From contig MU859075.1 in the NCBI GenBank assembly GCA_033297205.1, positions 124,001 through 188,000 of the forward strand: 64,000 nt of DNA, in the 5' to 3' direction. Made by a program: the position numbers and the translations under genes. The notes below the pieces were generated by a model. It was not told where the DNA came from and did not search any database. It saw only the letters and a program-made list of their open reading frames with translations. Each line of letters opens with the position of its first letter. Within the stretch, counting starts at the first letter, position 1. Positions 1 through 12,010 of this stretch are shown piece by piece. The DNA is from Pseudoneurospora amorphoporcata. Lineage: Eukaryota > Ascomycota > Sordariomycetes > Sordariales > Sordariaceae.

Positions 1-1802
1 AGTGGAGAGACACGCAATTCTGGAAAAGAAAGCCCGTTGTCGATGTTGTTCTCTTCTTCAAGCCAGAAGGCCCCTTTTTGTTTCGCTCTTATTGTCTCAG
101 TTCATGATGTTTCTTTGTGGTTAGTTCCCCCACATTGAGGTGACCCAATCGGTCTCCAAGTGGTACGCACATCTTACCCCGATGTTTTAATGGCAATGCC
201 TGTAACCTGCCTCCCTGCCACCCACGCCTCCAGGCACGGACAAACGACTGTACTCGGGTCCTGTTAGTTGTCTTGACCCTCTTCGTCGTGCACATCGAGG
301 CCAGTCTGCCCCTATTCTGCTTTCCGTTTGGAGAAACACCAGGTGTACTTTACAGATCAATTACTTTAGGCGATGGTCCAAGGTAATGGCACGCACTTGC
401 CAAGCGATGCCAAGGGCCACAAAAGGACCGCAGCTTCGTAGCTTTGTCGACGCCGAGTGGAATCAGAAACCCCCCGAGGACCCGCGGGCGCCGCCTTCCA
501 CAGGGGTAGAGCTAGGGGGCAATGGCCGCTTTCCAGGGGACCACCAGATAGGGCAAGGCTCGAGTGGACCCCCTTCGGTCACATCCAGCTGTGTGGATGA
601 CACCGTTAGGTTGCCCCGCGCCCAGGAGCTCTGATGGTTTGGAGTGAAAGATCTGTTTGATATACCTAGTCTCCCAAAAGCTTTGACAGTTTATTGCATG
701 ATACCCAGGTTGGATGACGGCTAGTTGCTACACCCGAGGCCTCCAGTCGGTTACTGCTTAGTGGCAGGCTGTCATCTATACTCTTATTATAAACATTTCC
801 TGTGTCATCTTGTCATCTTGGAGGATGGGACGGATTACTGATGCTTATGGAGGGGTCATTATGGTGCACAAAAAATAAACATCCGGACTGTCTCCAGCTG
901 TCTGTGGTCGGATAGCCATGGAGACGGCGAGCATTTCATGCCACACGCAATGCGAATGAACAAGGACCACGGTTGCCACGGCCCATCTGCGCCTATCAGG
1001 ATCGGATGTGGTGTTGCATGCAAATGAACCCTTGGCGGTACAGGTACTTAGGATCACCAAGCTGCGGGTGGGGCCCACCTGTCAGCAACGCGACAGACTC
1101 TGAGAGTGGGAAGGGGGGGAAGAAAAACGGTTGACCTCGAACCAGGCCGCGTCCGTGTTGCGATTGTGGTGTCGCATAGCCATTGAGGTTGCAAGCATTC
1201 ACGGTCCGATCGACCAGGGTCCAAAAAAGAGTTGGGGAAGTCGGCAGTCTTGTTGGATTTGACCACCCTTGCTGGCCAATTAACTCGACGTCCGCGGCGA
1301 GCGAACACCTGCACGGAACGGAAGGCACACGACTAAAAGACAGTTGAGTTTTGGGGGAGAGTTTCTGGACCTGGGATTTTGATCTGAAAATCGGGCTGTC
1401 AGATTCACTCTGCGGAGCTGCTCCTGCCTCCCTCGCCTGCAACTTGCGCTAGCATTTCTGCCACCCTGACGAACCTTGTTACGTGCCCTCAAGATTGTCC
1501 TCAGCTCCCGTCACCAAAGGAAGGAACCGCGGGCGACCAGACAAAAAAAATACCCTCCCCTTCCCACCTGCTCCCGTCACCAAAACCCTCCATTTACCTC
1601 ATCTGCCGTTTCTTTCTTTTCCCCTACACCCCCTCAAGTCTTGATCTATTCTCCCTCATTTCCCTCTTTCTTCCTCTTTCATCTAACTCTCCCATCCCTC
1701 ACCATCACCAGATCACCTCTCCAACTTTCACTTCCTTTATACCCCACCATCACAGGAAGTCATTCTCTGGGAGAGTCACCAATCCACATAAGCACAGTGA
1801 AG
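1..1802. other. Upstream region of acl1, no gene seen
   Basis: No convincing coding region: the open frames here are short, mutually overlapping on both strands and lack family motifs. About 1540-1800 is strongly pyrimidine-rich on the + strand (runs of CCTCCC, TTTCTTTTC), which fits the promoter/leader of a highly expressed fungal housekeeping gene. The partner subunit gene of ATP-citrate lyase, often adjacent in related fungi, is not in this interval. Confidence 0.6.
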
Positions 1803-3881
1803 ATGCCTTCCGAAACTAGCACCAACGGTGCCAATGGCAATGGCTCCTCTGCCAGCCCTGCTCCCGGCAACCTCTCCGCGAATGACAACATCCGCCGCTT
1901 CGCTGCTCCTAGCAGGCCGTTGAGCCCTCTCCCCGCCCATGCTCTCTTCAACGAGAAGACACGATGCTTCGTCTACGGTCTGCAGCCCCGTGCTGTCCAG
2001 GGCATGCTCGATTTCGACTTCATCTGCAAGCGTTCCACCCCCTCGGTTGCTGGCATCATTTACACCTTCGGTGGTCAGTTCGTGAGCAAGATGTACTGGG
2101 GCACCAGCGAGACCCTCCTGCCCGTCTATCAGGAGGTTCCCAAGGCCATTGCCAAGCACCCCGATGTTGACGTCGTTGTCAACTTCGCCTCTTCACGCAG
2201 TGTCTACAGCTCCACCATGGAGTTGATGGAGTACCCTCAAATCAAGACGATTGCTATTATTGCTGAGGGTGTTCCCGAACGCGTAAGTTTTCGCTCGTAT
2301 GCCACCCACCATTGCCTTCGTTCAGACAGCTAACATTTTCTGAATCAGCGCGCACGCGAGATTGCCTACGTTGCCAAGAAGAAGGGCATCACCATCATTG
2401 GCCCTGCCACCGTCGGTGGTATCAAGCCCGGCTGCTTCAAGATCGGTAACACTGGCGGTATGATGGACAACATTGTTGCTTCCAAGCTCTACCGCAAGGG
2501 CTCTGTCGGCTATGTCTCCAAGTCCGGTGGCATGTCCAACGAGCTCAACAACATTATCTCCCAGACTACGGATGGTGTCTACGAGGGTGTTGCCATTGGT
2601 GGTGACCGTTACCCCGGAACCACTTTCATCGATCATCTCCTGCGCTACCAGGCCGACCCTGCCTGCAAGATTCTCGTCTTGCTTGGTGAAGTCGGTGGTG
2701 TTGAGGAGTACAAGGTGATTGAGGCGGTCAAGCAGGGCATCATTACCAAGCCCATCGTTGCTTGGGCCATTGGTACTTGTGCCAGCATGTTCAAGACTGA
2801 GGTTCAGTTCGGTCACGCTGGTGCCTTCGCCAACTCTGTGCTCGAGACCGCGGCCACCAAGAACAAGAGCATGCGTGAGGCTGGTTTCTATGTTCCCGAC
2901 ACTTTCGAGGACATGCCTGCTCTCCTCAAGCAGGTCTATGACAAGCTTGTGGCTGATGGCACCATTGTCCCCGCCCCCGAGCCTGTTGTTCCCAAGATCC
3001 CTATTGACTACTCTTGGGCTCAGGAGCTTGGCCTTATTCGTAAGCCTGCTGCCTTCATTTCTACCATTTCCGACGACCGTGGCCAGGAGCTCCTCTACGC
3101 TGGCATGCCCATCTCGGACGTTTTCAGGGAGGAGATTGGTATTGGCGGTGTCATGTCCCTTCTCTGGTTCCGCCGCCGTCTTCCCGATTACGCTGCCAAG
3201 TTCCTTGAGATGGTTCTCATGCTTACTGCCGATCACGGTCCCGCCGTGTCTGGTGCCATGAACACCATTATCACCACCCGTGCCGGCAAGGATCTCATCA
3301 GCTCCTTGGTCGCTGGTCTGTTGACCATTGGCTCCCGTTTCGGTGGTGCCCTTGATGGTGCTGCTGAGGAGTTTACCAAGGCTTTCGATAAGGGCCTGAG
3401 CCCCCGTGAGTTTGTCGACACCATGCGCAAGCAGAACAAGCTCATCCCCGGTATCGGTCACCGTGTCAAGTCTCGCAACAACCCCGATCTCCGTGTCGAG
3501 CTTGTTAAGGAGTACGTCAAGGCCAAGTTCCCTTCCACCAAGCTTCTCGACTACGCTCTCGCCGTCGAGACTGTCACCACCTCCAAGAAGGACAACCTCA
3601 TTCTCAACGTCGATGGCTGCATTGCTGTGTGCTTCGTTGATCTCCTAAGGAACTGCGGTGCCTTCAGCACCGAGGAGGCTGAGGACTACCTCTCCATGGG
3701 TGTTCTCAACGGTCTGTTCGTGCTTGGTCGTTCCATTGGTCTTATTGCCCATTACCTCGACCAGAAGAGACTCCGCACTGGTCTCTACCGTCATCCTTGG
3801 GATGATATCACCTACCTCCTCCCCAGCCTCCAGCAGCCCGGCCCTCCGGGTACTGAGGGCCGTGTTGAGGTCCAAATTTAA
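1803..3881 (+). CDS. acl1: ATP-citrate lyase subunit 1 (C-terminal-half type)
   Basis: Two exons, 1803-2282 and 2349-3881, joined across a 66-nt GTAAGT...CAG intron in phase 0, give 670 aa. The protein matches the C-terminal half of animal ACLY: a succinyl-CoA-ligase alpha-like part carrying FGHAGA, whose histidine (about residue 316) is the phosphorylated residue of the family, then a citrate-synthase-like part with TADHGPAVSG and PGIGHRVKSRNNPDLRV. With the separate grasp subunit (ACL2, not in this window) it makes cytosolic acetyl-CoA and oxaloacetate from citrate, ATP and CoA, feeding lipid synthesis and histone acetylation. The start is chosen at MPSETSTNG, which opens a Ser/Ala/Asn-rich leader; the open frame upstream of it is low-complexity 5' UTR. 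Codon use is strongly C-ending, as expected for high expression. In Sordaria macrospora the orthologue is required for fruiting-body development (established knowledge). Confidence 0.97.
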
Positions 3882-6870
3882 AAAGGAAATATACAGGGAT
3901 TCGGGATGGTTAGACATGGGATCTTTTACTTTACGGAGCGGTTACGGTCACGAATGTTTTCATTTTCTTTCTTCGGCAGGTGGTAGAGAGTCATCAATGA
4001 AGGGAAGAGTGTATGACAGAATACGTCATTACCATATACTGGGGAATTTCCCCATAATGCAATCAAGACAGCATCAACTACCACGCGGGTGCATTGTTCC
4101 ATTACTGTGATCGTCTACATCCGAGGATTGATTTATTCTTTGCTAAATTGTCCACGTATTGGAATAATGGAGTCGGGTGCCCTCACCGTCGCCGAGAGAC
4201 CGCTAATCGCCAAACCGACCGGGAGACACAACCAGCAATACGGACCAGCGAGCCACGAAACCCGATGGGTAGGACAAATGCCAGCTGAGATTTGAGACCT
4301 TCTACCGACAATGTTCTATGGCTTCGGTCAGCGACAAACCGGAGAGTTTCCTTTTCCGGACTTTTGACGGTGCACAAGACTTATATATGCAAGGCTTATG
4401 ACAGCCGAGAATAGGACAAGGGTCGTAGGGAAACGCCCGGTGGGGCTGTAGTCCAAATCGTAAGTAGACAGCCGTCGTAGGATCTCCGACTCGGTCAGGA
4501 AGGTACTGGTACAAGACAGGCAGGGGAAGAAATCAACAAGGGGGGTCCTCTATGTCCATAAGTACTGGTACTACGGCTACAAATGCACTCGGCCCCCCTC
4601 CCTCAAAGGATCTACCGGGTCATCAGCGGCCTGAAGCGTGCTGTACACTACGCATGTATGCAAGGAGGTTGGACGCAAGGTCCCCTAGCTTCGGACACCT
4701 GGACCTGGCTGCTGGGGCTTTGTGGTCTGGGGGTCAGCGGCGCGGCATGGCGTCTCGGTAATCGACTGAGATAAAGTAAGATCCGAAAGGGAAGGGGATG
4801 GACCAGGACTGTAGGTATCATCCGTAGCCTGGCCATGCCCGCTTACACCTCCATTCTCACCACTTGCGCATCCCATTACAGACTAAAACCCATCTCACCT
4901 TAGCCTATCAGTCCAGGTGACGACATACAGGTTACAAGCCAGCAGGTCTGGCAAGGATCCCGGTTGGTTCAGCGTTGATAGCCTTGACTGGACTGACCGG
5001 AGAGGACAAGGTGAGCAGAACAGGTCAAGATATCGTCATCTATTGATGGTAAGTTTACCAAACCTGCGCATTACGAGTACGTCTTCGTAACACTAAGTAA
5101 TGTTGAGATTGTTACTTCAAGGGACATCTTCAAGAGTCGTGATCCTGCTTGCCAGACCAAGGTTGCTAGCGAGAAAAAGTGAAAGAGACAATGAAACATA
5201 GTAATGGTGAGTAAATATTAGGTCGATATGATACACCTCTTACATACCGAAACTGCAATAACACGTTAAAGCTAGATTGGTAAGGATGTTAGGTACCTTT
5301 CCGTGATTTGCAATATGGTCATATGTAGAGATGCACATCCATCCGTGGCCTTTGAGCGCACATTTTTACTTACATCAATGCCTCCGCCTTCTTGGTACAT
5401 GAAAATAAGGCCATGATAGTGTCCTCAAATGCGCCTCGGGATCGAGATGACGGAAGGATCATGCTCACGCACTCCGCCTGCTATATGTTGATGTCATTGC
5501 CAGTGTAATGTACTACCAGTCATGTTATGCGATGCGAGATGCCAGATGTCATCCAACCTTGGATGCGGCATATACATAGCCCGCCTTGCTGGAACGGCAT
5601 CCGATAGGACTTACGAGCGGAACAGAAACGGGGAAAATCATGGATCAACAACAACAGCCTTGTAAGGTTAGGCAAATCAGTTCTCGAAGTCCACTCGGTC
5701 AGATTATGTGGGGCTCCGACCCGGATCCGGTCAACGGGCGGACATGACCCACTAAGCTCCGAATTCATATGTTCGGCGTTCCGGCGGGGTAGCTCCGCAA
5801 AGTCGGGGTTCGCGTGGCTGAATCGGGGTGGGTCCGGTTTCCGAGCCGTCTCTACCGTGGAAAGATTCAAGTCAACCTGCGAAGTTGTACGAGACCGGTT
5901 TGCAGCATTGTTTGTCTTCGAAAAGGGAAAGTGTTTGATGGGATTTTGAATGGCGACAATGCATGCTTCTTTTGCCTTGTTCAATCTGTGAAGAGCAGTT
6001 GGCGCTTGCGGATATCTGACGGGATGAATGAATGTTGACAAGAACTGGAGTTGCTTTAACGGCCACGAAGAACTTGGAATTTAGAATCAAAAAAAAAACA
6101 GTGACGAAAACACGCGTATCCAATCTCGACGGCCCCAAGCGAATACCAATTGGCATGCTGTGCTTGATGATGTTATCGTGATGATGAATTCTCACCTCGA
6201 CCGAAAACCTCACCTCTCTCACCTAAACATTTAAGCGGTAAAGTCTGGCAGAATTATTTTGCTCTGGCAGAGTTCCTGGACCGTGCCCCACCAGGAACTC
6301 GACCGGCCAATGGTGCGCGCATTGACAAACCCCGTAGCTACCGTCCCCGGCGCGGCGCACGGCACTGTGATCAGATCCCCCGGCGGGCCGTAAACACTGG
6401 AGACGAGCCTACCGACGACTTGACCTTGGAGGTTCTCCATTTTCTTGATACCCCCGACCGACGGCGAAGCAGAGAGCGATCGTTATTTGCGAGGTGCGTA
6501 CTTGACTGTACTTGGAGTACTACGAAAAAAATAATCCTTCCCAATTCCCAACATCACGGCGATTTCCCTTCCGAAGCAGAGCGCAACAACCTCAGAATCT
6601 CGAATTCGCTGCGCCGGCGCATACCACCCACCTACCCGACACGACAACTCAAAGAAAACGTTCAACTGACATTGAGTTTTCTTCTGGTTACAGGCACGCG
6701 ACGCTTCCATTTCCAATCTCATCCACTACATACCTTCCAACGACGCCAACATCCCACGAGCGAGTCCCAAACCTCCAGTCGGCGCATAACTAAATCATCA
6801 CCCTAAATCATCACGACCCTCCGAGATACCCCCCAACCACATATAACCGACCCAAACCACCAACAACCCA
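3882..6870. other. Intergenic region, no gene seen
   Basis: About 3 kb between acl1 and the uL30m gene. Frames are short and without codon bias or motifs on either strand. It contains the acl1 3' UTR and, near its right end, the 5' leader of the ribosomal protein gene. No tRNA-like A/B boxes, inverted-repeat element or long tandem repeat was recognised by eye. Confidence 0.5.
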
Positions 6871-7371
6871 ATGTCCTTCTTCCGCATAACCCTCCACCGC
6901 AGTGCCATCGGCCTGCCCAAGCGCACCAACGGCGTCCTCGCCGCCCTCGGTCTCCGCCGCCGCAACCAAACCGTCTTCCACCCCGTCGAGCCTCAATTCG
7001 CCGGTATGCTGATGAAAGTCAAAGAGCTGGTCAAGGTCGAGGAGGTTCCCCACCGGTTGACCAAGCGCGAGCTGAAGGATGAGCGCAAGTTCGACACGGG
7101 TTTCGTAGTGGAGAAGCAGGTGAGAAGGTTCGTGCCTGGAAGGGGGGTGGTGGAGGAGGTTGATTTCTCCCGTGTCGTTGAGGCGTTGGCAAAGGAGGGG
7201 AAGGGAAAGCAGGTGGAGGGTGTGGAGGGCGTGGAGAAGATGGTGCTGGAGAAGGGCGGTGTTGTTGTGAGGGATGGAAAGAGGGCTAGTGATTTGGGGG
7301 TGAGGACGAAGGCTGATTGGGAGGCTATTGGGAAGATGAGGGGTGCGTTGCCCAAGGTTAAGGCTCTCTAA
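6871..7371 (+). CDS. Mitochondrial large-subunit ribosomal protein uL30m (Mrpl33 type)
   Basis: Single exon, 166 aa. The N-terminus has the uL30 signature: FFRITLHRSAIGLPKRTNGV, then LAALGLRRRNQTVFHP and a VKELVKVEEVPH segment, as in yeast Mrpl33 and bacterial L30. The protein would be part of the large subunit of the mitochondrial ribosome. The first ATG of the frame starts directly in the conserved domain, so no long cleaved presequence is evident. The C-terminal ~90 residues (lysine/valine/glutamate-rich, with KRASDLGVRTKADWEAIGKMRGA) extend beyond the compact bacterial L30, which is usual for fungal mitoribosomal proteins. The gene converges on eaf3 across about 1.4 kb. Confidence 0.9.
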   Translation: MSFFRITLHRSAIGLPKRTNGVLAALGLRRRNQTVFHPVEPQFAGMLMKVKELVKVEEVPHRLTKRELKDERKFDTGFVVEKQVRRFVPGRGVVEEVDFSRVVEALAKEGKGKQVEGVEGVEKMVLEKGGVVVRDGKRASDLGVRTKADWEAIGKMRGALPKVKAL

Positions 7372-8224
7372 TCTAAGCGTTTCCACCAAGGGAGGAGGAG
7401 GCACGATGATGGGGGGCGCACGAAGCTGGGGTTGAGAGGGAGGGAGGGAGGCGGTGGGAAAAAGGGGGCCAAGAACTCAGAGAGGGTCCCTAAGATCGCA
7501 CCCAGCTAGCACTGCCAAATAGCTGGCTGGGTCAATGGTTCGGGCACCACGTCTTGAGCCGGCTGTTGTATCTCTTTCGGGACGTACCCGTGTCTGGGAA
7601 ATACTGAGCTCGTGTACTCGGTCGGCTTGCCTCGGATCTACTGCCGCTGTCAGGAGGCACTCGCTGCCTTGCTCGGATACTCCTGTCTTCCTCGGCCACC
7701 ATTTTGTACAATATTTTGTATGCTACGGATACCATGTAGTAGGACGTCATCGGGAATGGAAAAGTGGGTTCGAACAAGGGACGAACTATCCGTGATTCTA
7801 GACGTGGGGCTAGATATCCGACTTGAGGCATGGAACAGATGAGGAAGGAAAAATGGGCACTCCTGAAATTAATCGTATTGGCCTTATGTTCGTATGCTCC
7901 CTAAGGACCGACACTGCCATATACTCGCCCCCATTGACCATGAATTAAAGCATCATCATCATCATCATCATCATCGCCTTGGCAGCCTTCTTCCCCTTAT
8001 TCACTACGCAACCCACAGCAACACCACAATCACTTCATCACTTCGACCCCATTTAGTTACTTCAGCACACATACGAAAAAAACAGTAATGCCATTATCTA
8101 CCATACCAATTTCCTTCCTTTCTAAAAGCCAACCCCCACCCCGAATTTTTTCCCCCATGTTTCCTGATAGTGCAAATGGAGAGAGAAAGAAGAGAAAGTG
8201 AGTCGTGTACTCGACCTCAGTATG

Positions 8225-8268
<44 letters not shown>

Positions 8269-8612
8269 TGAAAAAAAAGCAAGACACACACACGTAAAAC
8301 GCCGGCCATCCGCGCCCGAAAAGACGACGATGATGTTTTGAAATGAACAGACCGAACATGATCTGAAAAAGAAAAGGAAAAGGGTACGGGAGCCAGGAGA
8401 CTCAACTGCTCGTACTCCGTCCGTGGCTCGCGAGACTGGCTGCCAGTGTTTTATGTTGCAACCACTGGTTTCGTCATCATCCTCCCGTCTCAACTACAAC
8501 TACAACCACCACCACCACAACCCCACCTCCTCCACTCAGCGAAATCAACGTCCGAACAAGCCCTATACGTTAAAACATAAGAGTCCAGAAGCTCGATAGC
8601 ATAGCATGAGAC
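7372..8612. other. Convergent intergenic region with simple repeats
   Basis: 3' flanks of the uL30m gene (+) and eaf3 (-). It holds a (CAT)n run around 7950-7974 and an uninterrupted A-tract at 8225-8266. No coding region is supported: the phenylalanine-rich minus-strand frames here come only from the A-tract. Confidence 0.7.
8225..8266. repeat. Poly(A) tract, 42 A
   Basis: Forty-two consecutive A residues on the + strand, followed by GATG and eight further A. It lies about 350 nt beyond the possible downstream stop of eaf3, in the intergenic space between converging genes. Its length in the assembly may be inaccurate. Confidence 0.95.
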
Positions 8613-8774
8613 TCAATGAGTCTTCTCCTTCGAGCTCTTCTTCTTCTTCTTATCCTTTTTCGACGAAACCTGAGCTGACTCGGCCAATGCTTCCTCCGCC
8701 TTCCGCTTCGCATTCGCCTTCATCTCCTCCCACACCTCGCTCGGAATATGGCTTGCAAAGGCAAAAGGAGATTC
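8613..8774 (-). other. In-frame lysine-rich open tail behind the eaf3 TAG stop
   Basis: Directly after the eaf3 stop the same frame stays open for 53 codons to a TGA at 8615-8613. The tail begins ESPFAFASHIPSEVWEEMKA, continues with an alanine/glutamate-rich helix-like stretch and ends in a lysine cluster (KKDKKKKKSSKEKTH). Codon choice (AAG, GAG, GCG) looks coding. It could be made by UAG readthrough. It could also arise by a 57-nt in-phase splice from GTCAGT (8831) to TTTAG (8775), which would replace the last 18 residues. It may instead be a fossil coding end. Inference only. Confidence 0.4.
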
Positions 8775-11700
8775 CTAAACGCTTCTGGCCTGGTCCACAT
8801 ACTCCTGGCTGGGCGTTTCGTACTCACTGACAAAGTACTTGGTGGTGTGGCGGCTGAACCAGCTGGTGAACTTGATGAGCTCCTCGCGGAGCCGGTTGAC
8901 GGATTGTTGATCCATGTTGGTTTGGGCGACGAGTTCTGGGAGGGATACTGTTGGGATGTATAAGTTGGAAGGTCATGGGAATGAGGAGACATGGATGGAT
9001 AGGTGCATACCTAGCAAACGAGCAAGATGCTCAGCGCCATAAGTGTCCGAGGCCGACTTATGCTTTTCGTCAGTACCGGCAGTCCAAATATTGTGCTGCT
9101 CATGGTATTGTGCGCGCTCAAAGCTGTGCCTCATTTGTTAGTGTTTTATTCACGAACCAACCAACCAACCAACCAGTCAACCAACCAACGGACCGGGGCA
9201 AAACCAAGGGATGCGGATGCGGGCGGTTACCACTTACCGGTAAAGAAGGATCCTCCCCAGGCACCGATCAAAGTACTCGCGCAACCCAGCGACGGTCTCC
9301 TCCAGGATATCCATCTGTGGCGTCTCTGGTAGCCGGTGGGGACGCTCATGCTCGAGGTAGTCCTTCAGGATCTCGTCGACAGGGTGGACGTGGGGGATTG
9401 GCACCAGCTGCTGGTTCTTGGTGACGTTCTCCCAGTCGTCGACGAGCAACGCCTTGACGTGATCTGGTAGGGGAAGTTTGATGGATGGTCGGTTGTGGAA
9501 GTTGTCCTCCTATAGATCGAATTGAATGGTCAGCAATAATCCTTCTTTGAGTATGAGCCTCATCGTCAAAACAGCGACATAATGCTTGGCAAACAACACT
9601 CCTAGACAACGCGGCACTTTTATGTAACGGACAACCAACGGCGTGTTCGCGTGGGCTGTGCCAACCCACTAGGGTGCGGCGAAGGCGACGATGTCTGTGC
9701 AGACAACTGATGGTCTGGAAGGATGTGTGTCTAGACCAATTAGTCAGACTGTCTACCCTCGACGCCACCTCAGCCTACTAGGGCTGAGATGATGACTGAA
9801 AGCCATATGGTATACCACGATGACCAGCACTTGCGAAGCCATTTTAGCAGGATAACCTGGACAGTCCGACGAGAAGCCTGTCGCCGTGGCCGATCTGTGC
9901 GCGCAGTTGTCCAGCAAGTGAAGAGAAAATCACAACCGCCAAACGTACTTTCTCCTTTCCCATCTCCTTTGGCGCAAACTGGCATTCCCACATTTTCTGC
10001 ACTGCAGTCGGCTCTCTGGGCTTGCGTATCTTGGCGAGCATCTCGAGGAGGAAGGTGAACGGTCCAAAATCTGCTCTGTGGGGCGTCGCGACCCGTGTCG
10101 GGCTGCGTGAACTCCAGTCCTCATCGGGCTTCTTGCAAGCCTGACCAGCCAAGGGAATGTTGTAGTTTGGTGGTAGCTCGCTGTAGTATGCCTCTAGTTT
10201 CTCGGACCAGTTGCCGTTGTTCCTTGCCCTGATAATTTTGGGGTGATTGTGGCCGATGGGCGGTGACCGTGTGGATGTCCAGCCAAGCGCGTAGGTATCG
10301 TCGAACGTCGTCCGTCCATAGCGGTCGACGTAGGTTGATGTGAGTTTGTTGGGCGGCCGCATCAGACGATCCGTTGGCTCTGCTAACTTGGACCATCGCG
10401 CTTCGCAGGCTGCGAACGAGCTTATCGAGGATGAGGAGCTGCGACTCTTGGTGTTGTCCACATCCCGGCCATGGCTACGCATGGAGCGCGACATGGCGAT
10501 GACTTGTGGCGATTTCGAGATATATATAATCCCCTGATGGCGAACAAGAGATATAGCGGCGGTGATGGGATTGGGAAATTTAGAGGCGTCTACCCACAAA
10601 AGGTTTGATGGGGGGTAGAACTGATGGTGTGTTGATGTGGTGATGTTTTCCCCAAATTCGTCGCTTGCTCTCCCTGACCGCGATCCAAATAGCCCACGCG
10701 AAGGCAAATTGTAGATTTCCAGGTGATTCCGTGACCGGCCAAGGAAGCCGCGTGATCCGGACAAAGGTGAGAGGATGATGCAAGGTGAATGGACACGAGG
10801 ACCAGCAGGAGGCGGCTGACGATGATGACAAGAGTGAAGGACGAATGAGAAATTTGCAGGTTCTCCTTTGTGAGAGAGCAACAAGGTTGTGCAGGCAGTT
10901 GCGTGTGTCCCAAATCTAGTAAATGTGACAAGCTGCTGAGATCCGAAATCGTGCTGGTGATGAAAAATGTCCAAGGTGTGTTGGCGAGCAGAGGAAGGAG
11001 AGTGATGTTGGTGAGTGTAGATTTTGAGAGGTTGCGAGATCCAAAGGGGGGGGGGGGGGTGGCATTTACTCTCTCGCTGCTCTTGCCCAGCAGGGCCGCT
11101 CGCTCAGGGTCCCAGCTCCAGATTATGGGTCCCTCCCAAAATCCAACTTTGGTGCCCCCCCCTTTTTACACAACCACACAGCCATGTTTGCTGTCCAGAA
11201 CTACTGGACTGTTTTTTCCCGTCATTTTTTTTTTTTCGTCCTGTATTCAGCATTTGCATATTTTGCTAGAATCCCGAGTGGTGGCTTTCTTTGTTGTGAG
11301 TTGTCCCTGTTCCTTCTTCTCCTTCTCCGGATGTCCGAGATTTTCTGTGTCGCCTAGCAACCAACACTCCACACTTGTAAAAGGTCGCCAACGACAACAC
11401 ATTCTCTTTTGTCGTTGGCGTTCTTGCCTTTGCATCCCAGTTTTTTTACCACTCGCGGTCATGGAAAGGTGGAGTTGTCGAGCATGTGAAGAAAGAGATG
11501 TTGTTGCAGAGGAGAGAGGATCGTGCCAAAGTACGCCAAGCAAAGAAGACGAAAACAGAAGGATGAAGCGAAGTGAAGAAGAAGGAAGCCACTTACAGTT
11601 TCGAGTTCAAAATCACGAACCCTTCGCGGGTTACGGTTGTTCTGTGTCGTCGTCCCTCCTGCCGCAGTCCGCTCCTCACTACCGCGGGCAGAGCTGAGAT

Positions 11701-12010
11701 CCGAGCCACCAGGACGGACTCCCTTCTTAGCCTGCTTGGCCGTCTTACCGGACTGCAGCTGCTTGTATTGGGCGAGTAGCTGCTGGGCGAGATCTTTGTT
11801 TTCGTCGTTGAACTTGCGAATGCGGTCCTGCGGCACCCAGTCGTCCCAACTGCTCTTCCAGCCCTTGTAGTGAATCTTGTAGCTCCAGCCATCGCCGCTC
11901 TCCGTTGGCTGCACGTCCAGGATTTTGGCCTCATACAGCATCTCCATGTGGAAGCACAGGACGCGCTCATCCTTGGAATATGGAGGCTGGGGCGTTTTGG
12001 ACGGGGCCAT
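8775..12010 (-). CDS. eaf3: Chromatin modification protein EAF3 (MRG15-like; chromodomain + MRG)
   Basis: Four exons on the minus strand: 12010-11597, 9509-9238, 9123-9011 and 8947-8775, all with GT/AG borders and matching phases (0, 2, 1), give 323 aa, the usual length for fungal EAF3. Exon 1 carries the chromo/tudor-like barrel (SKDERVLCFHMEMLYEAKIL...HYKGWKSSWDDWVPQDRI, about residues 12-75) and a lysine/serine-rich linker. Exons 2-4 carry the MRG domain (DHVKALLVDDWENVTKNQ, LPETPQMDILEE, HLARLLVSLPELVAQTNM). EAF3 reads H3K36 methylation within NuA4 acetyltransferase and Rpd3S deacetylase complexes. Oddities: intron 1 is 2087 nt and contains another open frame; intron 2 carries a CCAA repeat; and the terminal TAG is followed in frame by 53 coding-looking codons. 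The gene diverges from the Cnl2-like gene. Confidence 0.9.
9846..10494 (-). CDS. Open frame inside eaf3 intron 1: nested gene or alternative first exon
   Basis: A same-strand frame of 216 codons from ATG 10494, with the stop at 9846-9844, lies wholly within eaf3 intron 1 and has C-ending codon bias like a real gene. The protein begins MSRSMRSHGRD, has a serine run, then segments such as YGRTTFDDTYALGW, GNWSEKLEAYYSELPPNYN and FGPFTFLLEMLAKIRKPREP; I recognise no family. A GTACGT donor at 9948, after codon 182 (...KEMGKEK), is in phase 0 and so can be joined in frame to the EAF3 MRG exon at 9509. That would give an MRG protein with a different N-terminus and no chromodomain. A TATATATA sequence lies at 10521-10528, only 27 nt before this ATG, so if used it would favour the Met at codon 5. 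The unspliced reading adds 34 residues after KEK. Confidence 0.45.

Noticed and set aside
1476..1802. 109-codon N-terminal extension of acl1
   Set aside because: Pro/Ser/Thr-rich reading of a pyrimidine-rich leader; the family starts at the downstream MPSETSTNG.
2322..3461. 379-codon minus-strand frame opposite acl1
   Set aside because: Same codon-bias shadow; the + strand encodes a full, conserved enzyme.
8057..8493. Phenylalanine-rich minus-strand frames
   Set aside because: Artefact of the 42-A tract; no coding character on either side.
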